In this document: positions 10,490 through 18,552 of the stretch, piece after piece | How positions within the stretch are numbered: position 1 is the stretch's first letter | Layout: each line of letters opens with the position of its first letter | Assembly: GCA_012729055.1 (NCBI GenBank) | Contig: JAAYDW010000011.1 | Location: 1 to 64,000, forward strand | DNA: 64,000 bases | From: Deltaproteobacteria bacterium | Lineage (GTDB): Bacteria; Desulfobacterota; Syntrophia; Syntrophales; Smithellaceae | Direction: 5' to 3' | Notes under the pieces: generated by a model | The model's input: the letters and a program-made list of their open reading frames with translations, nothing else | The model's database searches: none | Told to the model about the DNA's origin: nothing | Position numbers and translations under genes: made by a program

Positions 10490-10609
10490 AAAACAGCCAA
10501 GCAACTCAAACTCGACGAACGCAACCATGTCGAGAAACCACGCCACGATGAGCTTGACGATTTGGGCTGGGAATGCATTTATAATCAAAAGGAGTCATCC
10601 GCCTTATGA
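10490..10609 (+). pseudogene. Remnant: hsdR N-terminus joined to the last codons of fic
   Basis: A 39-codon open stretch without a start. Its first 30 codons read as a divergent HsdR N-terminus (KTAKQLKLDERNHVEK, compared with KTAQQLLLDERNHVEK in the intact hsdR at 13141). It then switches to KESSAL-stop, which equals the ESSAL C-terminus of the intact fic gene. Upstream, the homology to hsdR is broken by a TAA and a shift. This is a recombination scar, not a gene. It forms part of the otherwise gene-free interval 10412-10605. Confidence 0.75.
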
Positions 10610-10776
10610 ATCCAAGGGAATCCCAAACCATTGAGTGGAAAGAATCCTGGCGCGATGAATATATTCGCTGGGTCTGCGGTTTTGCCAATGCGCAGGGCGG
10701 CAAGTTGATTATCGGCAAAAACGATAAGGGCCAAATATCGGGTGCATACCCGAAGCAAAGTGAGGTCAATCAATGA
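10606..10776 (+). pseudogene. Truncated N-terminal copy of the AlbA_2/ATPase gene
   Basis: An ATG-initiated 56-codon reading frame. Its first 42 codons are near-identical to the intact AlbA_2-type gene at 11801 (MNPRESQTIEWKESWRDEY versus MNPKESQNIEWKEAWRDEY), and the DNA is about 93% identical by eye over roughly 140 bp. Homology ends after KNDKG, and an unrelated tail leads to a TGA overlapping the fic start as ATGA. It could still be translated and serve only to couple translation into fic. With the preceding remnant it shows that the junction fic-end/albA-start existed here earlier. Confidence 0.8.
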
Positions 10777-11804
10777 CTAAAAAATACACGCCGCCTTATC
10801 ACATCACGCCTGCGATTCTGCACTTAGTGGTGCAGATCGGCGAGGCTCTGGGAAAGCTCCATGTGCCAGACGACAGCACGAATGTTCCTCTCCTGCGGCG
10901 AGGCAACCGCATTAAGACCATTCAGGCTTCCCTGGCGATTGAAGGCAACACGCTTACCCTGGAGCAAGTTACGGCTTTGCTTGACGGCAAACGGGTTCTG
11001 GGAATGCCCCGTGAGGTTCAGGAAGTGCGCAACGCCTTTGCAGCGTACGAGAAACTACCGGACTGGTCGCCGTACTCCCGCTCCGATCTTCTTGCCGCAC
11101 ATGCCTTGCTGATGGCCGGGCTCGTTGATGAAAGCGGGCATTTCCGTTCAGGCGGGGTCGGTATCTGCCAGGGTAAAAAGGTTGTGCATGTCGCACCACC
11201 TGCCGACCGGGTGGCCGCGCTGGTTGACGATCTGCTTTTCTGGCTAAAAAACACCGACGAGCATCCCCTTGTTGCCAGTTGCATCTTTCATTATGAATTC
11301 GAGTTCATCCATCCCTTTCAGGACGGCAACGGCAGGCTGGGCCGCCTCTGGCAGACACTTGTTCTTAGTCAATGGCGACCGGTTTTTGCCATGCTCCCGG
11401 TGGAAAGCATCATTCGCGACCGGCAACAAGAATACTATAAAGCCCTTAGCACAGCAGACCGGGCGGTAGATGCAACTGCTTTTATTGAATTTATGATGAG
11501 CGCCATTTTGCAGGCCATTGAAGAAGCAACCTTCACAAGCGACCAAGGAATAGACCATCAAAGCGACCAAGTAATCCGCTTGCTCCAAGCGCTCAGGAAA
11601 GCAAGACGGAGCGCTTCCGATGTTATGACCGAACTGGGGCTGGCCCACAGGCCGACGTTCCGGAAAAACTATCTGCATCCTGCCCTTGAGGCAGGGTTGA
11701 TTGAGATGATCCATCCCGAGACACCCCGCGCCCGAAACCAGAAGTATCGCCTGACGGCTCGCGGTGAAAAACTGCTGAAAACTGAGGAGTCATCCGCCTT
11801 ATGA
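10773..11804 (+). CDS. fic: Fic family protein (class II, N-terminal inhibitory motif)
   Basis: A 343-residue Fic protein. The active-site motif HPFQDGNGRLGR begins at H180 and matches HxFx(D/E)GNGRxxR, so the enzyme should transfer AMP (or a similar nucleotide) to a hydroxyl on a target protein. The N-terminal motif S53-LAI-E57-G58 matches the inhibitory (S/T)xxxE(G/N) helix, whose Glu blocks ATP gamma-phosphate binding; this marks a self-inhibited class II Fic. Residues about 255-343 form a winged-helix domain. Its start overlaps the albA remnant and its stop overlaps the next gene, both by ATGA. Fic genes inside type I RM operons are often conserved neighbours; the target here is unknown. 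Confidence 0.93.
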   Translation: MTKKYTPPYHITPAILHLVVQIGEALGKLHVPDDSTNVPLLRRGNRIKTIQASLAIEGNTLTLEQVTALLDGKRVLGMPREVQEVRNAFAAYEKLPDWSPYSRSDLLAAHALLMAGLVDESGHFRSGGVGICQGKKVVHVAPPADRVAALVDDLLFWLKNTDEHPLVASCIFHYEFEFIHPFQDGNGRLGRLWQTLVLSQWRPVFAMLPVESIIRDRQQEYYKALSTADRAVDATAFIEFMMSAILQAIEEATFTSDQGIDHQSDQVIRLLQALRKARRSASDVMTELGLAHRPTFRKNYLHPALEAGLIEMIHPETPRARNQKYRLTARGEKLLKTEESSAL

Positions 11805-13144
11805 ATCCCAAGGAATCCCAAAACATTGAGTGGAAAGAAGCCTGGCGCGATGAATATATCCGCTGGGTCTGCGGTTTTGCCAATGCCCAGGGCGGCAAGT
11901 TGATTATCGGTAAAAACGATAAAGGCGTGATCCTGGGCGTAGCCAATGCCAAGAAGCTTCTGGAAGACATCCCCAACAAGATCAAGGATATTCTGGGAAT
12001 TATCGTTGATGTCAATCTGCGGGTTGAAAAGGGCAAAGACCTGATTGAAATTGTTGTGGAACCCTACCCTTATCCTGTAAGCTACAAGGGGGAGTATTAT
12101 TATCGCAGCGGCAGCACCAAACAGGAATTAAAAGGGGCAGCCCTCGATAAGTTTTTGCTGGAAAAGCAGGGCAAGCGCTGGGATGCGGTGCCGGTGCCCC
12201 GGGTGGCCATGGCCGATTTGAAGAAAGACTCTTTTGATTTGTTTCGCGCGAAAGCGGCCAAAAGCGGGCGCGTGAGCGATGAGGTTTTGTCGGAAGGCAA
12301 TGCTTCGCTGATTGAGAATTTGAATCTGAAGGAAGGCCATTATCTCAAACGCGCCGCCATTTTACTTTTCCACCAGAATCCGGAAAAGTGGGTGGTCGGC
12401 TCGTATATCAAAATCGGTTATTTTCGCACGGATGCCGATCTGCTTTATCAGGATGAAATTCATGGCAGTCTGTTTGTCCAGGCTGAAAAAACTTTGGACC
12501 TATTGCTCACCAAATATCTGAAAGCGTCTATCAGTTATGAAGGGATCAGCCGTGTGGAGCGGTTTCCTTTTCCGAAGGCCGCTTTGCGGGAAGCCTTGTT
12601 AAATGCGATTGTGCACAAGGACTATGGCGGCGGCGCGCCCATCCAGATCAGCGTGTATGAAGATAAAATCTATTTTTGGAATGACGGCCAGTTGCCCGAA
12701 AACTGGACGGTGGCGCAGTTGTTGGCCAAGCATGCCTCCAAGCCTTTTAATCCTCTCATTGCCAATGCCTTCTTCCGGGCGGGAATGATTGAATCCTGGG
12801 GGCGGGGCATCGAAAAAATTCGACAGGAATGCAAAGCAGCCGGCATGCCGTTGCCGGAATATCGAACGGATGCGTCGGGGTTGATGGTAAAATTCAAGGC
12901 AGGTATCCTGAAGAAAGAAAAAACGCCGGTGAAAACGCCGGTGAAAACGCCGGTGAAAACGCCGCAGAAGATCGTTGCCTTGCTGGAGAACGACGGCAGT
13001 CTTTCAATTGTGGAACTGGCAAAACAAATCGGAAGATCTGCCAGCGCTGTTGAACGGGCCATACGAAAATTGCGGGAAGCAGGAACGATTGAACATATCG
13101 GCCCGGCCAAAGGTGGTCATTGGGTGGTCAAGGAGAAACAATGA
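11801..13144 (+). CDS. AlbA_2/Schlafen-type DNA-binding and ATPase-like HTH protein (COG2865 type)
   Basis: A 447-residue protein. Residues about 1-120 match the AlbA_2 (Schlafen-like) domain: the ESQNIEWKEA motif, then FANAQGGKLIIGKNDKG and YYRSGSTKQEL. Residues about 190-365 match the GHKL-ATPase-like part of COG2865 proteins (ALREALLNAIVHKDY, then FFRAGMIESWGRGIEKI). A KTPV repeat linker follows at about 373-388, and the C-terminal 60 residues are a helix-turn-helix. Such proteins are usually called putative regulators or helicase-like ATPases and are frequent in type I RM loci. It overlaps fic and hsdR by ATGA on both sides, so all three should be translated together. Confidence 0.85.
   Translation: MNPKESQNIEWKEAWRDEYIRWVCGFANAQGGKLIIGKNDKGVILGVANAKKLLEDIPNKIKDILGIIVDVNLRVEKGKDLIEIVVEPYPYPVSYKGEYYYRSGSTKQELKGAALDKFLLEKQGKRWDAVPVPRVAMADLKKDSFDLFRAKAAKSGRVSDEVLSEGNASLIENLNLKEGHYLKRAAILLFHQNPEKWVVGSYIKIGYFRTDADLLYQDEIHGSLFVQAEKTLDLLLTKYLKASISYEGISRVERFPFPKAALREALLNAIVHKDYGGGAPIQISVYEDKIYFWNDGQLPENWTVAQLLAKHASKPFNPLIANAFFRAGMIESWGRGIEKIRQECKAAGMPLPEYRTDASGLMVKFKAGILKKEKTPVKTPVKTPVKTPQKIVALLENDGSLSIVELAKQIGRSASAVERAIRKLREAGTIEHIGPAKGGHWVVKEKQ
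12920..12964 (+). repeat. In-frame 12-bp tandem repeat
   Basis: The unit AAAACGCCGGTG is repeated three times at 12920-12931, 12932-12943 and 12944-12955, plus nine bases of a fourth copy. It encodes KTPV repeats in the linker between the ATPase-like and helix-turn-helix parts of the AlbA_2 protein. Because the unit is a multiple of three, slippage would change linker length without breaking the frame. Confidence 0.9.
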
Positions 13145-16100
13145 CGTCAGATAAAACAGCCCAACAACTCCTGCTCGACGAGCGCAACCATGTCGAGAAA
13201 CCCTTCCTCGACCAACTTCACGGTCTAGGATGGGAGATTATCGATCTCGACGGCAAGCAGCACCCAAGCGACAGCTACCGTCAGAGCTTTACCGAGGTGG
13301 TGATGCTGCCGGTGCTGAGGGCGCAGCTTAAGGTCATTAATGACTGGCTGGAAGACGATCAGGTCGAAGAAGTGGTCAAGTCGCTTACGGCAAGCTTTCC
13401 CGGAACCGGTCTGATTTCGAACAACCGCCACGTCTTTACCCTTTTATTGGAAAACACCAGTGTAAGTGTTAACCGCCGCACGGGCGAGAAAAGCCCGACG
13501 GTGCGTTTTGTGGATTTTACGCATCGCGACAATAACCGCTTTATTGCGGTCTGCCAGCTCAAGGTGCGCATCCTGGGCACGGAGCATCATATCGTGCCGG
13601 ACATTGTCCTTTTCTTAAACGGCCTGCCGGTGGTGGTGGTGGAATGCAAATCCCCCAAGGTTAAAGACGCTATCCCGGAAGCCATTGATCAGATCTTGCG
13701 CTACAGCGAACAGCGTGGGGCCAGGGGCGAGGGCAGCGTGCCTCTTTTCTTCTATAATCAGTTTGTCATTGCCACCTGCCGTCAGCAGGCCAAGTTCGGC
13801 ACGATTACCACGCACAGTGAAAAATACTTCTACCGCTGGGCCGATCCTTACCCCCGCACGGTCGATGATCTGGAACACGGTGAAAGCGGCCCCAACGATC
13901 AGCAGCGACTGGTGGCCGGAATGCTCGACCGTGATAATCTGCTGGATCTCATTCGCACCTTTACGCTCTTTTCGACCAACGACAAGGGTGAGACGATCAA
14001 GATTGTGGGGCGTTACCAGCAGTTTCGCGCCGTCAAGCTGGCAGTCAAGCGACTGCTGATGGGCCAAAGCCCCCGCGAACGGAGCGGTATTATCTGGCAT
14101 ACGCAGGGCTCGGGCAAATCGCTGACCATGATGTTTATGGTTCGGGAGATGTATCGACATGCCCGGCTCTCGCATTGGAAGGTGGTCTTTGTCACCGACC
14201 GTACACAACTGGAAGGTCAGTTGACGGAAACCAGCCAGAGTATCGGCTTTACGGTCAAAGTGGCTGACAGCATTAAGACACTCAAAGAACTGTTGCGCTC
14301 CGATTCCTCCGATCTGGTCATGGCCATGATCCACAAATTTCGCGAAGCGGATTTGACGGAAACCTTCCCGGAATTGAACGCCAGCCCCTGCATTTTGGTG
14401 ATGACCGACGAAGCGCACCGGTCACAGTATGCCATGCTGGGTGCGAACCTTGATCGCGGCATCCCCAACGCCGCCCGCATCGGCTACACAGGAACGCCGA
14501 TCGACAAAACGGAGCGCGTCTTCGGCGACTACATCGACAAATACACGATGCGCCAGTCCATTGATGATGGTGTGACGCTGGAGATCGTCTATGAAGGACG
14601 CACGCATAACGCTGAAGTGGCAGACCAAAAGGCGATGGATACGGCTTTTGCGGATGTCTTCAGCGATTATAACCTTCAGCAGCGTATGGATATTCTGGGT
14701 TACGGTTCCCGTGAGGCCTACCTGGAATCCAAGACTACCATTGAGGCCAAGGCCAAAGACATGATCGAGCATTATCTGACGCATGTATTCCCCAATGGCT
14801 ATAAGGCGCAGGTGGTGGCCACGTCCCGCGAAGCAGCGGTGCGTTACAAGGGTTTTATTGATGATGCGCTGACGGCGGCCATTGCTGAATTGGAAAAGGC
14901 CAAATGCGGTCATTCCGGGCATGAACCGGAATCCAGGAATAATTCTAAAGAACCTCTGGATTCCCGCCTGCGCGGGAATGACAAGTCGTGGAACGTGCCG
15001 GCAATAGACTTCGAACAATTAAAAAAGCTGACGACGGACGTAATCATCTCCGGCAATCACAATGACTTGCCTCACCTTAAGGCCTATGCGGATGATTCCA
15101 AACATGAAACCAGCATCAAGAGTTTCAAGATGGCTTTTGGGAACAAGGAAGAAGAAATCACCGGTGACATGGGCATTCTGATTGTCAACAATATGTTGCT
15201 GACCGGCTTTGATGCGCCGGTTGAGCAGGTCATGTATCTGGATAAGGTTATTGTAGCCCACAATTTGCTTCAGGCCATTGCCCGCGTCAACCGCGTGGGC
15301 GGAGAAGGCAAGGATAAGGGCTTTGTGGTGGATTATGTGGGCATCGGCCACCACCTGAAAAAGGCTATTGATACTTATGATGAACGTGAACAGAAGGAAG
15401 TGATCGACACCCTGAGCTTCCCCGAGGAAGAGTTGCGGGAGCTGCAAGCGTCTCATGCGGCCATTCTGGACCTGCTTAAGAAACACGGACTCACAGACCT
15501 GACGGATCATGATGCATTCTTTGATATCTTCTATGACGAAGATCTGCGTTTTGATTTCATGCTGGCCTTTAAACAGTTGACCCGATGCCTGAACCTCGTA
15601 TTCCCGGCAAAAGAAGCGCTTGCCTACATGGCCGACTACCAGGCCCTGGCCGAAATCAACGTGCTGGCAGGAAAGCATTTCCGGGATGAACGCCTGAGCA
15701 TGAAAGGCATTCCCGCCAAGTTACGCGGGATTACCGACGCCTATCTGGAATCCAAGGGTATCGAGGTAAAAATCGAACCGATCTCTATCCTTGATGCGGA
15801 TTTTGAAAAGGAAGTTGACAAGCGAAGCCGGACCAAGACCAAGGCGGCGGAAGTGGAGCATGCCATTCGCCATCACCTGGATATTGAACTGGCTGATGAT
15901 CCTGATCTTCAGGCGTCCTTCGCCGCCGCATTGGCTGCGATATTTGAAAAATTTCGCAACAACTGGAAAAAGATTTATGAGGAACTGGAGAAGCTGCGCG
16001 AACGCATCATTAATGCCGGTAAAGAGCCGACCTATGGACTACACAGGAAGAAGCAGATGCCGTTCTTCCGCATGTTTGCCAGAGAAATATTCGGTGAAGG

Positions 16101-16413
16101 TGCGGCAGCTCAGCCTCAGGCCGTGCCAATTGCCGAGCCTGCCCCTGACTATGGCATGAATCACGAAGACAGGATCAGCCATTTGGTTGACCTGACGCAG
16201 AAAGTGTTTCTGATTGTCGAACGGGAATTGAAACTTACCGGGTTCTGGGAAAGCATTCCTGCCCGCAATAAATTAAAAGCTGATATTCAAGCCGCCTTGC
16301 TGGCTCCCGAATTCTCAGAGCTTCCTGGCATCGTAAAAAACAGAGCGCGCATTATTTCCCGGATCATGGAAATCGCTGAAAGCAAAAACGACATTATCCT
16401 TTACGCAGAGTGA
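13141..16413 (+). CDS. hsdR: Type I restriction-modification system, restriction (R) subunit
   Basis: A 1090-residue HsdR. The N-terminal PD-(D/E)XK endonuclease has an Asp in VPDIVLF and the ECK motif near residue 168. The SF2 translocase follows, with Walker A TQGSGKS near 321, DEAH near 422 and YTGTP in the next motif. The C-terminal region is helical. It cuts unmodified DNA at a distance after ATP-driven translocation, in complex with HsdM and HsdS. The start at 13141 has AAGGAG upstream and overlaps the previous stop as ATGA. Residues about 590-617 (including PLDSRLRGNDK) are encoded by an inserted palindromic repeat. The frame stays open, so the protein may still be functional. Confidence 0.95.
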   Translation: MTSDKTAQQLLLDERNHVEKPFLDQLHGLGWEIIDLDGKQHPSDSYRQSFTEVVMLPVLRAQLKVINDWLEDDQVEEVVKSLTASFPGTGLISNNRHVFTLLLENTSVSVNRRTGEKSPTVRFVDFTHRDNNRFIAVCQLKVRILGTEHHIVPDIVLFLNGLPVVVVECKSPKVKDAIPEAIDQILRYSEQRGARGEGSVPLFFYNQFVIATCRQQAKFGTITTHSEKYFYRWADPYPRTVDDLEHGESGPNDQQRLVAGMLDRDNLLDLIRTFTLFSTNDKGETIKIVGRYQQFRAVKLAVKRLLMGQSPRERSGIIWHTQGSGKSLTMMFMVREMYRHARLSHWKVVFVTDRTQLEGQLTETSQSIGFTVKVADSIKTLKELLRSDSSDLVMAMIHKFREADLTETFPELNASPCILVMTDEAHRSQYAMLGANLDRGIPNAARIGYTGTPIDKTERVFGDYIDKYTMRQSIDDGVTLEIVYEGRTHNAEVADQKAMDTAFADVFSDYNLQQRMDILGYGSREAYLESKTTIEAKAKDMIEHYLTHVFPNGYKAQVVATSREAAVRYKGFIDDALTAAIAELEKAKCGHSGHEPESRNNSKEPLDSRLRGNDKSWNVPAIDFEQLKKLTTDVIISGNHNDLPHLKAYADDSKHETSIKSFKMAFGNKEEEITGDMGILIVNNMLLTGFDAPVEQVMYLDKVIVAHNLLQAIARVNRVGGEGKDKGFVVDYVGIGHHLKKAIDTYDEREQKEVIDTLSFPEEELRELQASHAAILDLLKKHGLTDLTDHDAFFDIFYDEDLRFDFMLAFKQLTRCLNLVFPAKEALAYMADYQALAEINVLAGKHFRDERLSMKGIPAKLRGITDAYLESKGIEVKIEPISILDADFEKEVDKRSRTKTKAAEVEHAIRHHLDIELADDPDLQASFAAALAAIFEKFRNNWKKIYEELEKLRERIINAGKEPTYGLHRKKQMPFFRMFAREIFGEGAAAQPQAVPIAEPAPDYGMNHEDRISHLVDLTQKVFLIVERELKLTGFWESIPARNKLKADIQAALLAPEFSELPGIVKNRARIISRIMEIAESKNDIILYAE
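14909..14982. repeat. REP-like palindromic element inserted in frame within hsdR
   Basis: A 74-bp element bounded by GTCATTCC and GGAATGAC. It consists of two tandem hairpins: ATTCCGG/CCGGAAT, then ATTCCCG/CGGGAAT. The inner arms GGAATCCAG and CTGGATTCC also pair, so the whole element can fold end to end. The second hairpin carries the widespread core ATTCCCGCCTGCGCGGGAAT, also present at 18281-18307 and, degenerate, at 47467-47487. It is translated as a surplus segment of HsdR. Confidence 0.85.
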
Positions 16414-16417
16414 CAGG

Positions 16418-17101
16418 ATGGAGCTCTCCTACATCATTCAGAGATCAGCCAAACGACACAAATTGACGATATCCGTCGAACGGGATCGCCGCGTTGTGGT
16501 CCACGCACCGGAGAGAATGTCCGACGAAGATATCCGGCGTGTGGTTGAGTCAAAACGCGGGTGGATTTACGAAAAGACGGGCCATGCCCAGAAATATCAG
16601 GATCTGCCTCATCCGCCGGGAAAGGAACTGGTCAGCGGCGAGTCGGTTCTCTATCTTGGCAGGCAATATCGCGTTGACATCGCAAAAAACGGTTCAACAG
16701 AAATTAAATTTAAACAGCGTTTCCTGATTCCGGCCATCAATACAGAAAAAAGAATGGAAGCTTTGCGTCAGTGGCACATCAGCCGCGCCGAAGAAAAAAT
16801 TATTCCGCGAACCAAACTCCATGCTCGCGCCCTCGGTGTGGATGTCGCCGCAATTCGTATTGTTGACAACCGTTATCGCTGGGGTTCTTGTACCATGAAG
16901 GGCCATGTGCATTTCAACTGGCGGCTGATCAAGGCCCCTATGTTTGTCATTGACTACGTTATCGTCCATGAACTCACTCATCTCATTGAGGCCAATCACA
17001 CACCCAGGTTTTGGAACATAGTGCGGTCACAAACCTCGACAATGGAAAAAGCAAAAGCATGGTTGAAGGAATACGGGCAGTTGCTGGAACAGGCGCTTTA
17101 G
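16418..17101 (+). CDS. YgjP-like zinc metallopeptidase domain protein (DUF45/M48-related)
   Basis: A 227-residue protein of the YgjP (DUF45) family. The zinc motif H184-E-L-T-H188 is followed by H196 in EANHTPRFW, giving the three ligands and catalytic Glu of a gluzincin-like peptidase. The N-terminal half is a beta-rich domain typical of the family (RRVVVHAPERMSDEDI). It starts five bases after hsdR, so it is the last gene of the RM operon. YgjP-family genes commonly accompany type I RM systems, but their substrate is not known. A role in processing or turnover of the RM proteins is only a guess. Confidence 0.88.
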   Translation: MELSYIIQRSAKRHKLTISVERDRRVVVHAPERMSDEDIRRVVESKRGWIYEKTGHAQKYQDLPHPPGKELVSGESVLYLGRQYRVDIAKNGSTEIKFKQRFLIPAINTEKRMEALRQWHISRAEEKIIPRTKLHARALGVDVAAIRIVDNRYRWGSCTMKGHVHFNWRLIKAPMFVIDYVIVHELTHLIEANHTPRFWNIVRSQTSTMEKAKAWLKEYGQLLEQAL

Positions 17102-17444
17102 AAAGGGTAAGAAATAACAAAGCCTTTGGCCATTTCTAACCGCACGGAAAAACGCGATGAATTTATTGATCTTAAAAAAATTGCTTTTCAATTTGCAAGT
17201 TTAATGCAGATGACCTTTCCTCGCTTGAACAGGATTGCGTTACCGCCTGATCGCCCGATCTTTCCTCTTGACAATTGCCGCCCAAAACCGCAAACACCAC
17301 TAGCTCAGGGGTCTTCCCGCTGGTCCGGCAGAAAGATTTCTTCCTCCGGTCGAAAGGACATGAAAAGGAAGTGCAGCAAAGTCTTCCCGGCCGGCCCAAT
17401 CGACGGAAAGCGCATGTTGAGATATTACGGAAGGTGAACGGATT
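17102..17444. other. Gene-free interval at the right edge of the RM island
   Basis: There is no supported gene here. The longest plus-strand frame begins at a TTG (17126) without a ribosome site and has no recognisable product. A TTGACA occurs at 17278-17283 but no good -10 lies 16-18 bp after it. AAGGTGA at about 17431-17437 is the ribosome site for the next gene. The interval is AT-rich at its left end and GC-rich at its right end, so the island boundary probably falls inside it. Confidence 0.5.
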
Positions 17445-18215
17445 TTGAAAATTGCTTCTTTGGCGTCCGGCAGCAACGGCAACTGCTATTATCTGGAAGA
17501 AGGCGACGACGCCGTTTTGATCGACGCGGGCGTGAGCCGCAAACAGATTATCGAAAGGATGAACCGGCTCGGACTTTCTTTGTCCAAACTGCGGGGCGTA
17601 TTCATTTCCCACGAGCACAACGATCATATTCACGGCAGCGATGTCTTCGCCCGGAAACACGGGATGGAGATTTTCCTGACGCAAAAGACCTACGCGGCCT
17701 ACGGGCGAACCATCAACGGTGGATCGGTCAGCTTCTTTTCCCCGGGGCAAAAGGTGCAGGTCGGCAGCCTCTGCGTTCATCCTTTTCTGAAATCGCACGA
17801 CGCAGCCCAGCCGTGCAGTTTTTCCGTCTCTTCCGCCGACCGGAATGTGGCGGTGATGACGGACATCGGCATACACTGCGAAAACGTGATTGAATATCTG
17901 CGCCGCGCCGACGCCGTCTTTCTGGAATCCAACTACGACGAACAGATGCTGAAGACCGGGCCGTACCCGGCGTATATGAAAAGAAGGATCGCCTCCGATG
18001 TGGGCCACCTGTCCAATGTCCAGGCCGCCGCGCTTGCGCTTGCACATGCGTCCTCCCGCCTGAAACACGTCTTCTTGTCCCATCTTTCGGCAAACAACAA
18101 TACGCCGGAGCTGGCGCTCAGGACGTTTATGGAGATGATCGGAAAAAGAAGCGATCTGAAGCCGGAGGTCCGGATCGCTTCCCGGGAAAAAGAAAGCAGT
18201 ATTGTCTGTCTGTAG
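17445..18215 (+). CDS. MBL-fold metallo-hydrolase, YycJ/WalJ-like
   Basis: A 256-residue single-domain metallo-beta-lactamase-fold protein. It opens with KIASLASGSNGNCYYLE, the SGSxGN start typical of YycJ-like hydrolases, and carries the binuclear metal motif HEHNDHIHG near residue 55. Later ligands include the His in FLKSHDAAQP and the Asp in MTDIG. YycJ relatives act as single-strand-specific 5'-exonucleases in DNA repair, so a nuclease role is plausible. The start is a TTG preceded by AAGGTGA; no better ATG fits the fold. Confidence 0.88.
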   Translation: MKIASLASGSNGNCYYLEEGDDAVLIDAGVSRKQIIERMNRLGLSLSKLRGVFISHEHNDHIHGSDVFARKHGMEIFLTQKTYAAYGRTINGGSVSFFSPGQKVQVGSLCVHPFLKSHDAAQPCSFSVSSADRNVAVMTDIGIHCENVIEYLRRADAVFLESNYDEQMLKTGPYPAYMKRRIASDVGHLSNVQAAALALAHASSRLKHVFLSHLSANNNTPELALRTFMEMIGKRSDLKPEVRIASREKESSIVCL

Positions 18216-18248
18216 GGTATAGATTCAGAGGCCACAGTCACATCGCCA

Positions 18249-18265
18249 CCCCGGCAAAACCGGGG
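18249..18265 (+). terminator. Weak hairpin after the MBL-fold gene
   Basis: CCCCGG (18249-18254) and CCGGGG (18260-18265) pair around CAAAA, followed by GCAAGTTTATT. The stem is only six pairs and the T run is poor, so termination would be partial. The rest of 18216-18552 has no gene. Confidence 0.4.
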
Positions 18266-18280
18266 GCAAGTTTATTCCTC

Positions 18281-18307
18281 CTGAATTCCCGCCTGCGCGG
18301 GAATGAC
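18281..18307. repeat. Extragenic REP-like palindrome
   Basis: GAATTCCCGCCTGCGCGGGA with flanking CTG and ATGAC carries the same hairpin core as the element inside hsdR. It sits between the MBL-fold gene and the convergent DUF533 gene, the usual place for such repeats. Confidence 0.8.
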
Positions 18308-18552
18308 GATTTTTAGCGCTGTCGTGAAACTGCGGATATCCCCCGCTGCTGCGCGTTTGGGTTTCTGATTCGCAACCTCTTCCGCGTCCCGGTTGGCGCA
18401 CTGCATACGATGCCCTTCTGAGGGCCTGCTCGTGTCAGGCGTTATTCTCTTGCCGGACAGATATTCATTTTCTGGCGCCCGTCGGCGCGTCCCCCGGAAA
18501 GACAACGGAAAAGTTTACCATGTCCGTCAGAAATGCTTTTTCGGGATGACTA

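Noticed and set aside
17126..17437. A 103-codon frame between the YgjP-like and MBL-fold genes
   Set aside because: TTG start without a ribosome site, no recognisable product and low-complexity composition.
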